Assembly: GCF_029945885.1 (NCBI RefSeq)
Contig: NZ_JAQSDK010000037.1
Location: 248,001-312,000 of the forward strand
Length of the DNA: 64,000 bases
Direction of reading: 5' to 3'
Source of the DNA: Brevundimonas sp.
Lineage (GTDB): Bacteria; Pseudomonadota; Alphaproteobacteria; Caulobacterales; Caulobacteraceae
Position 1 is the first letter of the stretch. Every line of letters starts with the position of its first letter. This document shows positions 24,094-33,609 of this stretch, one piece after another. The notes under the pieces are model-generated. The model searched no databases. It was not told the origin of the DNA and worked only from the letters and a program-made list of their open reading frames with translations. The translations under genes and the position numbers were made by a program.

Positions 24094-25179
24094 ATGACCG
24101 TTTCCAACCGCACCCTGACCGCCCTCGCCGCCGGGGCCCTGGCCCTGTCGGCCGCCGGCACCGCCTCGGCCCAGACTGGCTACACCCCCTATGGCAGCCA
24201 GAACCGTCCGGTGCCGTCGTCGTGTCGCAATGTCGAGACCATGGCCAACGGCTATGTCTCGGCCGAATGCCAGACCCAGGGCGGCTGGCGCTGGAGCGCG
24301 ATCCGCGTCGTCGACTGCCGCTCGGACCTTATCAACCGCGGCGGCGTGCTGAGCTGCACCGGGGCCACGGCGACGACCGGCCCCCTGTATCCGGATGACG
24401 GCAACTATGGCGGCCAGACCACGACCGGACCGGTCGAGGGCGGGGTGATCGGGGCCCTGCTGGGCGCGGTGTTCGGCAATGGCTATGGCTCGAACCAGCA
24501 GATGGACGACGCCTATCAGCAGGGGCGTCGGCCGCTGAACGAACAGCGGGTGGCGCTGGAGGCCCGGATCGACGCCGGGGTGCGCGACGGCTCCCTGACC
24601 CGGACCGAGGCGTCGCGCCTGCGCAACGACTATGACGGCCTGGTGCAGCTGGAGACCCGCTATGCCGCCGACGGCCGGCTGACCACCGACGAACGCAACG
24701 ACCTGCGCCAGCGCTACAATGCCCTGTCGCAGCGCGTCGACGACCAGCGCGCCGACGGCCAGACCTGGGGCTGGGAGCCGTTGAGCCAGCAACGCAACCA
24801 GTTCATGGCCCGGGTCGACACGGCCGAGCGCAATCGCACCGTCAGTCGCTACGAGGCCGTGCGGCTGCGGGCGGATTTCGACGCCCTGGTGCGGATCGAG
24901 GACGGCTATCGTCGGGACGGCATCAGCGACCGCGAACAGCAGGACCTGAGCAACCGCCTGGCCGAGCTGAACCGCCGCGTCGGCGACGGCTATGACAGCG
25001 GCTACGGCAACAGCTATGGAAACGATCCGCGCGCGGCCCGGATCGAGGCCAATATCAGCGCCGGCGAGCGCAACGGCCGCATCAGCCGCAGCGAGGCCAT
25101 CCGCCTGCGTGCCGAGCTGAGCGACCTGACCCGCCGCTGGTCCGACCTGGAGAACCGCGTCGACCAGGCGCGCCGCTGA
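24094..25179 (+). CDS. Secreted protein: CVNH-like head, glycine zipper and helical repeats
   Basis: 361 residues with a signal peptide (cleavage after ASA, about residue 26). Residues 42-90 contain four Cys (44, 59, 75, 88) in a CVNH-like pattern (SCRNVETMANGYVSAECQ ... LINRGGVLSC), a lectin-type fold in cyanovirin relatives. A Gly-rich stretch (115-132) is followed by about five copies of a 26-30-residue helical unit at 157, 187, 240, 270 and 317, each with a turn such as RDGSLTRTEASRLR or RNGRISRSEAIRLRA. GGAAAG precedes the ATG. Function unknown; periplasmic or surface location is expected. Confidence 0.72.
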   Translation: MTVSNRTLTALAAGALALSAAGTASAQTGYTPYGSQNRPVPSSCRNVETMANGYVSAECQTQGGWRWSAIRVVDCRSDLINRGGVLSCTGATATTGPLYPDDGNYGGQTTTGPVEGGVIGALLGAVFGNGYGSNQQMDDAYQQGRRPLNEQRVALEARIDAGVRDGSLTRTEASRLRNDYDGLVQLETRYAADGRLTTDERNDLRQRYNALSQRVDDQRADGQTWGWEPLSQQRNQFMARVDTAERNRTVSRYEAVRLRADFDALVRIEDGYRRDGISDREQQDLSNRLAELNRRVGDGYDSGYGNSYGNDPRAARIEANISAGERNGRISRSEAIRLRAELSDLTRRWSDLENRVDQARR

Positions 25180-25245
25180 CGCACGGTCGCGGGCGGGGGT
25201 GCCCCCCGCCCTTGACGCCCCCGCCCGGGGCCTCACACTGGACCG

Positions 25246-26265
25246 ATGCTGCCTGACCTGACCGCCCTCGAGGATACCCGGCTGATCAAGCTGGGCCATA
25301 TCTCCCTGACCCTGGGCGGGGTTGTCAGCGCCCTGATCGTGGTCGGGGTGGCGATTGCCCTGGCCTGGCTGGTGACACGCGGCATCCGGCGGTTGCGGGT
25401 GAGGGCGCGGCGGGCCACCGGGGCCCTGTATCTGCTGGAGAAGCTGGCCGGCTACGGCATCATCGTCACCGGGGTGATGATGGCCCTGTCGACGGCCGGG
25501 CTGAACCTGTCGTCGCTGGCGGTGTTCGCCGGGGCCATCGGCATCGGCCTGGGGCTCGGCCTGCAGGGGGTGGTCAAGGAGTTCGTCTCGGGCCTGTTCA
25601 TCATCTTCGACGGGATGGTTTCGGTCGGCGACTATGTCGAGCTGGAGGGCGCGCGCGGCATCATCGCCGAGATCGGCCCGCGCGCGACCCGGATCCGCAA
25701 CAACGACAATATCGACGTCGTCGTGCCCAATTCGAAACTGATCGAGGGCACGGTCACCAACTGGACGCTGAAGGGCGACACCCGCCGCATCCACATCCCC
25801 TTCGGCGTCGCCTACGGATCGGACCGGGCGGCCGTGCGCGATGCCGTGCTGGCCGCGGCCCGCGCCAGCCCCTTCACCCTGCCCGAGACCGAGACGCGCA
25901 AGAGTCAGGTCTGGCTGATCGGTTTCGGCGACTCCAGCCTCAATTTCGAACTGCTGGTCTGGCCGACCCTGGATGCGGTCAAACGCCCGGCGGCCATGCA
26001 CGCGGCCTATACCTGGGCCATCGCCGACGCCCTGGACGCCGCCGGCATCGAAATCCCCTTCCCCCAGACCGACCTGCACCTGCGCAGCGTATTCGGCCAT
26101 GCCGGCGACGACGGGCTGGACGTGATGGGGCTGAAACACCCGCGTCCCGCCCCGCGCCCGGCCACCGCCCAGACCCCGACCGCCAACGACGCCGCCGAGG
26201 AACTGGCCCAGCCGGCCGCGGACCCCACGCCCGAGGGCGAGGCGGAGAAGCCGGACGCGGACTGA
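25246..26265 (+). CDS. Mechanosensitive ion channel, MscS family
   Basis: 339 residues. Three hydrophobic segments end in the pore-lining helix GAIGIGLGLGLQGVVKEFVSG, followed by the beta domain FDGMVSVGDYVELEGARG, ATRIRNNDNIDVVVPNSKL and the C-terminal alpha-beta part, then a Pro/Ala-rich tail. Opens under membrane tension to release solutes during hypo-osmotic shock. Short 5' gap after the preceding gene (66 bases), so possible cotranscription. Confidence 0.94.
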   Translation: MLPDLTALEDTRLIKLGHISLTLGGVVSALIVVGVAIALAWLVTRGIRRLRVRARRATGALYLLEKLAGYGIIVTGVMMALSTAGLNLSSLAVFAGAIGIGLGLGLQGVVKEFVSGLFIIFDGMVSVGDYVELEGARGIIAEIGPRATRIRNNDNIDVVVPNSKLIEGTVTNWTLKGDTRRIHIPFGVAYGSDRAAVRDAVLAAARASPFTLPETETRKSQVWLIGFGDSSLNFELLVWPTLDAVKRPAAMHAAYTWAIADALDAAGIEIPFPQTDLHLRSVFGHAGDDGLDVMGLKHPRPAPRPATAQTPTANDAAEELAQPAADPTPEGEAEKPDAD

Positions 26266-26304
26266 GGCCGGACCATGACGGGCGTGGCCGCGACCGGTCA
26301 GCCG

Positions 26305-27279
26305 CTAAAGTTCGGGACTCCGGCGCAGGTCTTCCCGCAGGGCCGGATCGGCCAGCAGACGGTCGCGGATGTCGCGATTGGCCAGCAGGTCCTCGAGCGC
26401 GACGCGATCACTGACCTGTTCGCCGATCCGGTCGCCCGCCGCCAGGGCCTCCGGCGTCAGGGCCCCGACCAGGGACCGGACCGGCACCTGACCGGCCGGA
26501 GGCGGCACCACGGCCGCGACCACCGCGGCACCGGCCTGGGCCTGGACCCAGCTGGCCGGATACTGGGTCACGGCGATGGTCACCACCTGATAGGGCACGA
26601 CCGCCGAGGCATTGCGGGTGTAGTCGCCGCTGGCCGTGGCGATCCACAGCCCCTCGGGCAGGCCGAACACGACCCGCTTCTTGTCATAGGTCTCATAGCG
26701 CACGTTCCACACCGAGGCCCCGGTGATCACGCACCAGTGGCCATAGCCCGCCGGCAGGGTGCCGGTCAGGTCGTTCAGGAACCGGAGATGCGCCCGGCTC
26801 AGCGCGCCCTGGGCGTCCGCGGTGTTGATCGACAGCCGCACGGCCTCGGTGATGTCCAGCCGGGTCAGCTTGTCGGCACTGGCCTCGGCGGTGACCGGCC
26901 CGGCCCCGACCTTTCCCTGCAGCACCCCCTGGGCAAGGATCGTCAGCGGCTCCTGTCGAGAGGTGGCATCGGCGACATAGCGGGTGCCCTCGGGCATCGG
27001 ATAGGCGGTGCCAGGGGCCATCGTATAGGTGGCGTCGGCCCCGGCCCGGCACGGCATGGCGCGGCCGATCAGCCGGTCGGGATTGGACTCGCCCAGCCGG
27101 GCGATGCTGGATCCGTTGCTGGTGATATAGGCCTGGGCCGCCGAATCCAGCTGGGTGATCGGCAGCATCGGCGGGGCCTGGGCCACGGCCGCGGTCACCG
27201 CCCCGGTCAGGGCCAGACCACTGGCCAAAAGCACGGTCACCGTCGCGCGCCGGACGGTCGTCATCGTGTACGCTCGCAT
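26305..27279 (-). CDS. Secreted hypothetical protein
   Basis: 324 residues from ATG 27279, chosen because GGAGGA lies six bases upstream. A cleavable signal peptide (VTVLLASGLALTGAVTAAVAQA) precedes a chain without recognised motifs; it has two Cys (in AMPCRAGADA and GHWCVITGA) that could pair and a C-terminal charged helix (ANRDIRDRLLADPALREDLRRS). Probably periplasmic. No family assigned. Confidence 0.75.
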   Translation of the reverse strand: MRAYTMTTVRRATVTVLLASGLALTGAVTAAVAQAPPMLPITQLDSAAQAYITSNGSSIARLGESNPDRLIGRAMPCRAGADATYTMAPGTAYPMPEGTRYVADATSRQEPLTILAQGVLQGKVGAGPVTAEASADKLTRLDITEAVRLSINTADAQGALSRAHLRFLNDLTGTLPAGYGHWCVITGASVWNVRYETYDKKRVVFGLPEGLWIATASGDYTRNASAVVPYQVVTIAVTQYPASWVQAQAGAAVVAAVVPPPAGQVPVRSLVGALTPEALAAGDRIGEQVSDRVALEDLLANRDIRDRLLADPALREDLRRSPEL

Positions 27280-27410
27280 CGCTCGTCCTCCGTTCTTGAC
27301 CCGCGACAGGATCACAAAACGCCGGTATATTCAACCTTAGGGGGAAACCCGCCGCGGCATCTGATCGCCCCCGCCCCACTGGCACCGGAGCCGCCGGGAC
27401 ACTAGGTTCT

Positions 27411-27425
27411 GTTCATGAACCGTTC
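27411..27425 (+). promoter_or_regulatory. LexA (SOS) box overlapping the uvrB start
   Basis: GTTCATGAACCGTTC is a perfect match to the alphaproteobacterial direct-repeat LexA site GTTC-N7-GTTC. The ATG at 27415 lies inside the spacer. A further GTTC is at 27406-27409. Confidence 0.72.
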
Positions 27426-29739
27426 CTCGACCCCCAAGGCCCCCGACTCCGGTGATGCCCCCGGCGACACCGGGCTGAAGAAGCCGGTCCACACCCCGGC
27501 GAAGAAGGGCGCGGCCATGCCGATGTTCGCCCCGGTCACCGGCCCGCGCCTGGTGCCGGAAGAGCCGCCCGCGGCCCCCGGCGACTGGGCCCCGCACCGC
27601 CCGACCCGGCCCGAGGCCCGCGTCCGCACCCCGTTCCGGCTCGAGACCAAATACACCCCCGCCGGTGACCAGCCCGCCGCCATCGCCGAACTGGTGGCCC
27701 AGGCGGAGGCCGGCGAGCGCGATCAGGTGCTGCTGGGCGTGACCGGATCGGGCAAGACCTTCACCATGGCCAAGATGATCGAGGCCACCCAGCGCCCGGC
27801 CCTTATACTTGCGCCAAACAAAACATTGGCTGCGCAACTATACTCAGAGTTCAAGTCGTTCTTCCCGGATAACGCGGTCGAATACTTTGTATCGTACTAC
27901 GATTATTACCAACCGGAAGCTTATGTTCCTCGTACTGATACTTATATTGAAAAAGATAGCAGTATAAACGAACAGATCGACCGGATGCGGCATTCGGCGA
28001 CGCGGTCGATTCTGGAGCGGGACGATGTGATCGTGGTGGCCTCGGTCAGCTGTATCTACGGCATCGGCTCGGTCGAGACCTATACGGCCATGACCTTCAG
28101 CCTCAAGGTCGGGGGCCAGATCGACGAGGCCAAATTGCGGGCCGACCTGATCGCCCTGCAGTACAAGCGCAACGACCTGAATTTCGACCGCGGCATGTTC
28201 CGCAAGCGCGGCGACACCATCGAGATCTTCCCCGTCCACCAGGAGGACCGCGCCTGGCGCGTCAGCCTGTTCGGCGACGAGATCGAGTCGATCCATGAGT
28301 TCGACCCCCTGACCGGGGCCAAGACCGCCGACCTGACCGAGATCACCGTCTATGCCGCCAGCCACTATGTGACGCCGCGGCCGACGCTGAACCAGGCCAC
28401 CCACGGCATCAAGGCCGAGCTGAAGGAGACGCTCGACTGGATGCTGGAGAACGGCAAGCTGCTCGAGGCCCAGCGGCTGGAACAGCGTACCCGGTTCGAC
28501 CTGGAGATGATGGAGGCCACCGGCTCCTGCGCCGGGATCGAGAACTATTCCCGCTGGCTGACCGGCCGCGCCCCGGGCGAGCCGCCGCCCACCTTCTTCG
28601 AATACATCCCCGACGACGCCCTGCTGTTCGTCGACGAGAGCCATGTCACCGTCGGCCAGATCAACGGCATGTTCCGCGGCGACTACCGCCGCAAATCCAC
28701 CCTGGCGGAATACGGCTTCCGCCTGCCCAGCTGTATCGACAACCGGCCGCTGAAATTCGAGGAATGGGACGCCATGCGCCCCCAGACCGTCTTCGTCAGC
28801 GCCACCCCCGGCCCGTGGGAGATGGACCGCACCGACGGCGTCTTCGTCGAACAGGTGATCCGCCCGACCGGCCTGATCGACCCGCCCGTTGAAATTCGTC
28901 CGGTGACCGGCGCGACCCGCAACCAGGTCGATGACGTGATCGACGAGGTCAAGGCCGTGGCCCGCGCCGGCTATCGCAGCCTGGTCACCGTCCTGACCAA
29001 GAAGATGGCCGAGGACCTGACGGAGTACATGCACGAACAGGGGGTGCGCGTCCGCTACATGCACTCCGACGTCGACACCCTGGAGCGGATCGAGATCATC
29101 CGCGACCTGCGGCTGGGGGCCTTCGACGTGCTGATCGGCATCAACCTGCTGCGTGAGGGGCTGGACATCCCCGAATGCGGCCTGGTCGCCATCCTCGACG
29201 CCGACAAGGAGGGTTTCCTGCGCTCCGAGACCGCCCTGATCCAGACCATCGGCCGGGCCGCCCGCAACGTCGACGGCCGCGTCATCCTGTACGCCGACCG
29301 CGTCACCGGCAGTATGGAACGCGCCATCGCCGAGACCGACCGCCGCCGCGAACGCCAGAGCGCCTACAATCTGGAACACGGCATCACGCCCGAGAGCGTC
29401 AAGCGCGACATCAAGGAGATCCTGGCCAGCCCCTATGAGAAGGACCGCGTCCTGGTCCCGACCACGGTGGCCGAAGAGGCCCGCCCCTTCACCGGCGCGA
29501 ATTTCCAGACCGCCCTGCGCGACCTGGAAGGCCGGATGCGCGAGGCCGCCTCAAACCTCGAGTTCGAGGAGGCCGGCCGCCTGCGCGACGAGATCAAGCG
29601 GATGAAGATGCTGGACCTGGAGTTCGCCAATGAGGTGATGACCGGGGCCGGGGAAGCGGTGGATCGGTCGGCGCCGAAGAAATGGCGGGCGGATGCGGCG
29701 GCGGAGGCGCAGGAGCGGTTCCGGAAGGGACGGCTGTAG
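27415..29739 (+). CDS. uvrB: Excinuclease ABC subunit B
   Basis: 774 residues, longer than the usual 670 because of an 80-residue Pro-rich N-terminal extension; the true start may be later, since the LexA box spans this ATG. Walker A GVTGSGKT (about 108-115), the damage-probing beta-hairpin [38 protein letters not shown], the helicase motif QTIGRAARN and a C-terminal UVR motif ([25 protein letters not shown]) are all present. It verifies damage and loads UvrC. Bases 27802-27972 are about 40% GC although the protein sequence there is canonical. Confidence 0.97.
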   Translation: MNRSSTPKAPDSGDAPGDTGLKKPVHTPAKKGAAMPMFAPVTGPRLVPEEPPAAPGDWAPHRPTRPEARVRTPFRLETKYTPAGDQPAAIAELVAQAEAGERDQVLLGVTGSGKTFTMAKMIEATQRPALILAPNKTLAAQLYSEFKSFFPDNAVEYFVSYYDYYQPEAYVPRTDTYIEKDSSINEQIDRMRHSATRSILERDDVIVVASVSCIYGIGSVETYTAMTFSLKVGGQIDEAKLRADLIALQYKRNDLNFDRGMFRKRGDTIEIFPVHQEDRAWRVSLFGDEIESIHEFDPLTGAKTADLTEITVYAASHYVTPRPTLNQATHGIKAELKETLDWMLENGKLLEAQRLEQRTRFDLEMMEATGSCAGIENYSRWLTGRAPGEPPPTFFEYIPDDALLFVDESHVTVGQINGMFRGDYRRKSTLAEYGFRLPSCIDNRPLKFEEWDAMRPQTVFVSATPGPWEMDRTDGVFVEQVIRPTGLIDPPVEIRPVTGATRNQVDDVIDEVKAVARAGYRSLVTVLTKKMAEDLTEYMHEQGVRVRYMHSDVDTLERIEIIRDLRLGAFDVLIGINLLREGLDIPECGLVAILDADKEGFLRSETALIQTIGRAARNVDGRVILYADRVTGSMERAIAETDRRRERQSAYNLEHGITPESVKRDIKEILASPYEKDRVLVPTTVAEEARPFTGANFQTALRDLEGRMREAASNLEFEEAGRLRDEIKRMKMLDLEFANEVMTGAGEAVDRSAPKKWRADAAAEAQERFRKGRL
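27802..27972 (+). other. AT-rich synonymous-codon patch inside uvrB
   Basis: By hand count 68 of 171 bases are G or C (about 40%), while flanking uvrB is strongly GC-rich. The patch covers residues 130-186, including the beta-hairpin, and uses codons such as ATA, CTA, CTT, AAA, ACT, TAT and GAT that neighbouring genes avoid. Reading frame and protein motifs are intact. Confidence 0.85.
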
Positions 29740-29843
29740 GGGGCTTCACCCCATCGCGTGCGACGGAGTTGGGGGACCGTGCCTTTAAAATCCGAGGGGG
29801 TGGAGGGGCTGCGCACGCCCCGCCACCATGCTATAGTTGGCCC

Positions 29844-30140
29844 ATGGCTGACGCCGCCCTCACCCTGCCGCCGGCCCTCGACGCCTTCGTCGACGAACAG
29901 GTCCGGTCCGGAGCCTACCGCGACCGGCAGGCGGTGATCACGGACGCCGTCGAACGGCTACGAGAGCGCGCCAACGAAACCGAGGACGACGACGCCAAAC
30001 GGGCCCAGTTGAATGCCCGACTGCAGGCCGCGACCGACAGTCTGGACCGGGGCGAAGGCACCGTCGTCAAGGACATCGGGGCCTTTTTTGACGGCATTCA
30101 GCGAGAGATCGACGGGGAGACCGCCGACCGACCGGTGTGA
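29844..30140 (+). CDS. parD: ParD-like type II antitoxin
   Basis: 98 residues from ATG 29844. An RHH DNA-binding N-terminus (LTLPPALDAFVDEQVRSGAYRDRQAVITDAVERLRER) is followed by a toxin-neutralising tail. The stop overlaps the toxin GTG as GTGA, the usual tight coupling of TA pairs. A -10-like TATAGT lies just upstream (29832-29837). Expected to bind and inhibit the ParE toxin and to autoregulate. Confidence 0.85.
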   Translation: MADAALTLPPALDAFVDEQVRSGAYRDRQAVITDAVERLRERANETEDDDAKRAQLNARLQAATDSLDRGEGTVVKDIGAFFDGIQREIDGETADRPV

Positions 30141-30472
30141 GACAGATCGTCGTCGCGCCCCAGGCGCGTCGCGACTTCAAATCTCTTCTGGCCCACAGCC
30201 GGGTCCGGTTCGGCCCAGAGCGCGAACAACGATATCGTGCGCTGTGCGTTCGCGCCTTCGTCGACCTGCGCGACGCGCCCGACCGTCGCGGCGCGAAAGC
30301 CATCGGCGACGGCCGCTATCTCTACCCCCTGCGCTTCAGTCGAAACGCCATGGCCGGGTCGGACCGCGTCGCTCGCCCGCGACACGTGATCGTCTATCGT
30401 TTCGATGACGCCCAACTCCAGATTCTCGCCCTCCTGCACGAGGCCATGGACCTGCCGACCCGGCTGCGGTGA
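30137..30472 (+). CDS. parE: ParE-like toxin (RelE/ParE superfamily)
   Basis: 111 residues from GTG 30137. The N-terminal APQARRDFKSLLAHSRVRFG and C-terminal RHVIVYRFDDAQLQILALLHEAMDL fit the ParE fold. ParE toxins target DNA gyrase. At 111 residues it is slightly longer than usual, with an insert FSRNAMAGSDRVARP before the last strands. Translationally coupled to the antitoxin. Confidence 0.85.
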   Translation: MRQIVVAPQARRDFKSLLAHSRVRFGPEREQRYRALCVRAFVDLRDAPDRRGAKAIGDGRYLYPLRFSRNAMAGSDRVARPRHVIVYRFDDAQLQILALLHEAMDLPTRLR

Positions 30473-30500
30473 CGGCAGCCCCTCTTACTATTGTAATCGT

Positions 30501-30550
30501 GCGTCCCTTCTCCCGTTGGCAGAAGGCGACCCGCAGGGCCGGATGAGGGG
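30501..30550 (+). repeat. REP-like element, diverged copy
   Basis: The stretch CTTCTCCCGTTGGCAGAAGG followed by GACCCGCAGGGCCGGATGAGGGG matches, with several changes, the two better copies at 40888-40940 and 41000-41063. Confidence 0.6.
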
Positions 30551-30587
30551 CGGATGGTGCCGATGGGGCGCGGGAGAGCCCCTCACC

Positions 30588-30649
30588 CTTGAGCGCAAGG
30601 ACGACGGCTGCGCCGCCGTGCGCTCAAGCCCTCTCCCGCCGGGAGAGGG
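30588..30649. terminator. Two successive hairpins between convergent genes
   Basis: CTTGAGCGCA (30588-30597) pairs with TGCGCTCAAG (30619-30628), and CCCTCTCCC (30629-30637) pairs with GGGAGAGGG (30641-30649). They lie between the ParE gene and the convergent HTH gene. No T-tract; the elements may be part of an intergenic repeat. Confidence 0.55.
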
Positions 30650-30661
30650 GGGCGGTGCGGC

Positions 30662-30958
30662 CTAAACCAGCTCCACCTTCAGCCCCCGCCCCAGCACTTT
30701 CGCGGCGCGGCTCAACGTCTCCAGCGTCACATTGAACGCTTCCGGGTCCAGCACCCGGTTCAGCTGGGCCCGGCTGGTGTCCATCTCAACCGCCATGGCC
30801 GACAGGGTCATCCTTCGCTCGGTCATGGCCTGCCGCAGCTGCAGGGCGATCACGCTCTTGACCGCGCGCAGGGTGACCGCCTCGCGAATACCCTCCTCGT
30901 CGAGGAAGTCGTCCAGGGTGGCCAGGTCGGACGGGTCGCGGACGGTCGGTTCGGTCAT
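30662..30958 (-). CDS. XRE-like helix-turn-helix protein
   Basis: 98 residues. The C-terminal 65 residues form an HTH: IALQLRQAMTERRMTLSAMAVEMDTSRAQLNRVLDPE, then VTLETLSRAAKVLGRGLKVEL, as in HigA-type antitoxins. The N-terminal 30 residues are acidic. No toxin gene is adjacent in the same direction, so it is either an orphan antitoxin or a stand-alone regulator, next to the ParDE pair. Confidence 0.8.
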   Translation of the reverse strand: MTEPTVRDPSDLATLDDFLDEEGIREAVTLRAVKSVIALQLRQAMTERRMTLSAMAVEMDTSRAQLNRVLDPEAFNVTLETLSRAAKVLGRGLKVELV

Positions 30959-31002
30959 GGGTAGATTGTATCATAGATGGTTCGGAGCGTGCCTCCCCCC
31001 GG

Positions 31003-31190
31003 CTGTCGTCATCCTTCGGCGAGCGCCCGCGCTTGCGGGCGGGAGACCGGAGGACCCAGCGGCGCGCGGCGGCGCGATCTGTCCCCGGCACGGGCGGTGG
31101 GGCAGAGATCGCGATCGCTGACGCGACCGCGCCGCTGGGTCCCTCGGTCTCGGCCTCGCTCCGCGAGGGCTCGCCGGAGGATGACGACAG
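31003..31190. repeat. 188-bp long inverted repeat (MITE-like intergenic element)
   Basis: Begins CTGTCGTCATCCT and ends with its exact complement AGGATGACGACAG. Pairing continues imperfectly inward: CGGCGAGC with GCTCGCCG, GGACCCAGCGGCGCG with GCGCCGCTGGGTCC, and near the centre GCGATCTG with CAGAGATCGC. The element fills most of the 324-base gap between the HTH gene and the gene at 31283; apart from it I see only a short leader there. Confidence 0.8.
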
Positions 31191-31282
31191 GTTGGGTCCG
31201 TTTCCGCCCCCCGGCGGCACACCCCTTGCAGAACCCGGGTCGACCGCCGGATCCCCGGTTCGGTCAGGAACGGAGCTTCCCC

Positions 31283-31690
31283 ATGGCCAAGTCGGCCTCA
31301 ACCCGGGTGACGACGCCCCGCAAGATCGCGTCGACCAAGCCAGACCTGCGTCTGGTCGCGGCCAGCGCCGATCGGGCGGCTGCGGTCGAGGCCGCAGTGC
31401 TGGCGTCGGAGCCGCAAGAGACTGCGCCGGTCCTGAAACGTAGCGGTGGCGGGACGACGCTCGGCACGGCGGCCCGGGTGCGCAGCCTGTTGCAGGAGGC
31501 GCGCGCCCTGGCCTTGGACCAGGTGCAGGCGCTGGAAACCGCCCTGCAGGACGCCGCCGACCTGGCGCGCGAGATCGCCGACGGCGGCGACGCCTATCCG
31601 GTCGGCACGCGGGAAATGGCCTCGCGGCTGGCGTCAGACCTGCCGGCCAAGGCCGAGGCCATCCGTGCCATTGTGAAACGCCTGCACTAG
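31283..31690 (+). CDS. Hypothetical helical protein
   Basis: 135 residues from ATG 31283 with GGAG upstream. A basic, disordered N-terminus (STRVTTPRKIASTKPDLR) is followed by a linker and an alpha-helical C-terminal half (VRSLLQEARALALDQVQALETALQDAADLAREIADGG) ending in a second helix. No family recognised; codon bias supports coding. Situated directly after the long inverted repeat. Confidence 0.65.
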   Translation: MAKSASTRVTTPRKIASTKPDLRLVAASADRAAAVEAAVLASEPQETAPVLKRSGGGTTLGTAARVRSLLQEARALALDQVQALETALQDAADLAREIADGGDAYPVGTREMASRLASDLPAKAEAIRAIVKRLH

Positions 31691-31700
31691 GAGCGGGACG

Positions 31701-31991
31701 CTATGACGCCAGCACGTCGCCCTGGTCCGGGTTGCGTTTGAACCAGGCCACCGCATAGCTGCAGCGCGGGGCCAGGCTCAGGCCCTCGGCGCGGGCATGG
31801 TCGGCCAGGGCCTGCATGAACCGCCCGGCCGCGCCGCTGCCGCGCAGGGCGGGATCGGCCTCGACATGCAGCAGGCTGCGGGTGCTGCCCTGCACCGCAT
31901 AGTCGGCCCAGACCATGGCCCCGGTGCCGTCGGGCGCGGTGACGGCCTGTTCGAAACGCATGGCCCCGGGCCGGTCGATCAGGTCAGACAT
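31701..31991 (-). CDS. GNAT-like N-acetyltransferase (short YidJ-type)
   Basis: 96 residues. LLHVEADPALRGSGAAGRFMQALADHARAEGL contains the acetyl-CoA binding R-x-x-G-x-G/A signature, and the tail CSYAVAWFKRNPD is typical for the short single-domain GNAT group. Substrate unknown. Last gene of the minus-strand run that begins at 34441. Confidence 0.85.
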   Translation of the reverse strand: MSDLIDRPGAMRFEQAVTAPDGTGAMVWADYAVQGSTRSLLHVEADPALRGSGAAGRFMQALADHARAEGLSLAPRCSYAVAWFKRNPDQGDVLAS

Positions 31992-32019
31992 GGCGGGAAC
32001 CTCGCTCAGAGGATGGTGA

Positions 32020-32418
32020 TCAGGGGGCCTTGTCCTGCAGCAGCCGCAGCAGGCCGAACAGGCTCTTGACCGTGAACCAGACCGTGATCACGAACCACAG
32101 GATGACGGAGACGAACAGGAAGGGGATGCCGATCAGGGCCAGGGAGGCCACGGCGCTGACGGCGATGGCGATCCAGCAGGCGATGGTCCACCAGAACACC
32201 GACCAGAACAGCGCGATCTGGGCCTCGATATGGGCCCGGCCGATGCCGGTGGCAGTGTCGCGTCCGGCATAGGCCACGACCAGGCCGACCAGCACCAGGA
32301 TGTTGGCGCTGGGCAGGGACAGCAGGAACAGCACCCAGGCGACCAGGGCGGCGACCTTGCCCTCGGACCCGTCGGGAGTGCCGGCGCGGACGGACGATTC
32401 GGGGGGAACGGCGGACAT
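32020..32418 (-). CDS. DUF4870-like small membrane protein
   Basis: 132 residues with three hydrophobic segments (VAALVAWVLFLLSLPSANILVLVGLVVAY; IALFWSVFWWTIACWIAIAVSA; IGIPFLFVSVILWFVITVWF), an arrangement like DUF4870/Tic20-like proteins. GGAGA sits before the ATG. The upstream gene ends ten bases earlier, and its C-terminal half is related in layout, so the pair may form a complex. Function unknown. Confidence 0.75.
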   Translation of the reverse strand: MSAVPPESSVRAGTPDGSEGKVAALVAWVLFLLSLPSANILVLVGLVVAYAGRDTATGIGRAHIEAQIALFWSVFWWTIACWIAIAVSAVASLALIGIPFLFVSVILWFVITVWFTVKSLFGLLRLLQDKAP

Positions 32419-32427
32419 GGTCGTCTC

Positions 32428-33150
<723 letters not shown>

Positions 33151-33207
33151 CGGTTGGTCCTCTGGTCTGGGGCCGACAATGCCGCTCCGGCCTGCGCCGC
33201 GCAACCG

Positions 33208-33603
33208 TCAGCGGCTGAAGGCGAGCGCGCAGCCGGCGGCCTCGGCCCCCTCGAGGGCCCCGGGCTTCTCGATCCGGACGGCCACGCGCCGCACCCGGGG
33301 GTCGTCCAGGCAGGCCACGGCCAGCCGTTCGGCATAGGTCTCGACCAGGCCGACATGGCCCGCCGCCGCAATGGCCCGGGCCGCGGCCGCCACGGTCTCA
33401 TAGTTGATCGTGTCGGCCAGATGCTCGACCGCGACGGGCCCCATCTCCAGCGTCACGTCGATGACCAGGGTCTGCAACCGGCCCTGTTCGTGGTCATAGA
33501 CGCCGATGCCGACGTCGAGCCGAAGGCCGCGCACGAAGACGCTCAGACCTTCGCGCTGGAAGGCCTGGCCGAGCGGAAACGGGGTGACGGTCGGGGCGGC
33601 CAT
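33208..33603 (-). CDS. folB: Dihydroneopterin aldolase
   Basis: 131 residues. FVRGLRLDVGIGVYDHEQGRLQTLVIDVTLEMG contains the FolB signature with the substrate Glu, and HVGLVETYAERLA and VRIEKPGAL follow. Cleaves dihydroneopterin to 6-hydroxymethyl-dihydropterin in folate synthesis. It follows a pteridine-reductase-like SDR by six bases, in keeping with a pterin operon. Confidence 0.93.
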   Translation of the reverse strand: MAAPTVTPFPLGQAFQREGLSVFVRGLRLDVGIGVYDHEQGRLQTLVIDVTLEMGPVAVEHLADTINYETVAAAARAIAAAGHVGLVETYAERLAVACLDDPRVRRVAVRIEKPGALEGAEAAGCALAFSR

Positions 33604-33609
33604 GCGGCG

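Noticed and set aside
24076..26139. 687-codon minus-strand frame opposite the repeat protein and MscS genes
   Set aside because: Antisense to two well supported genes.
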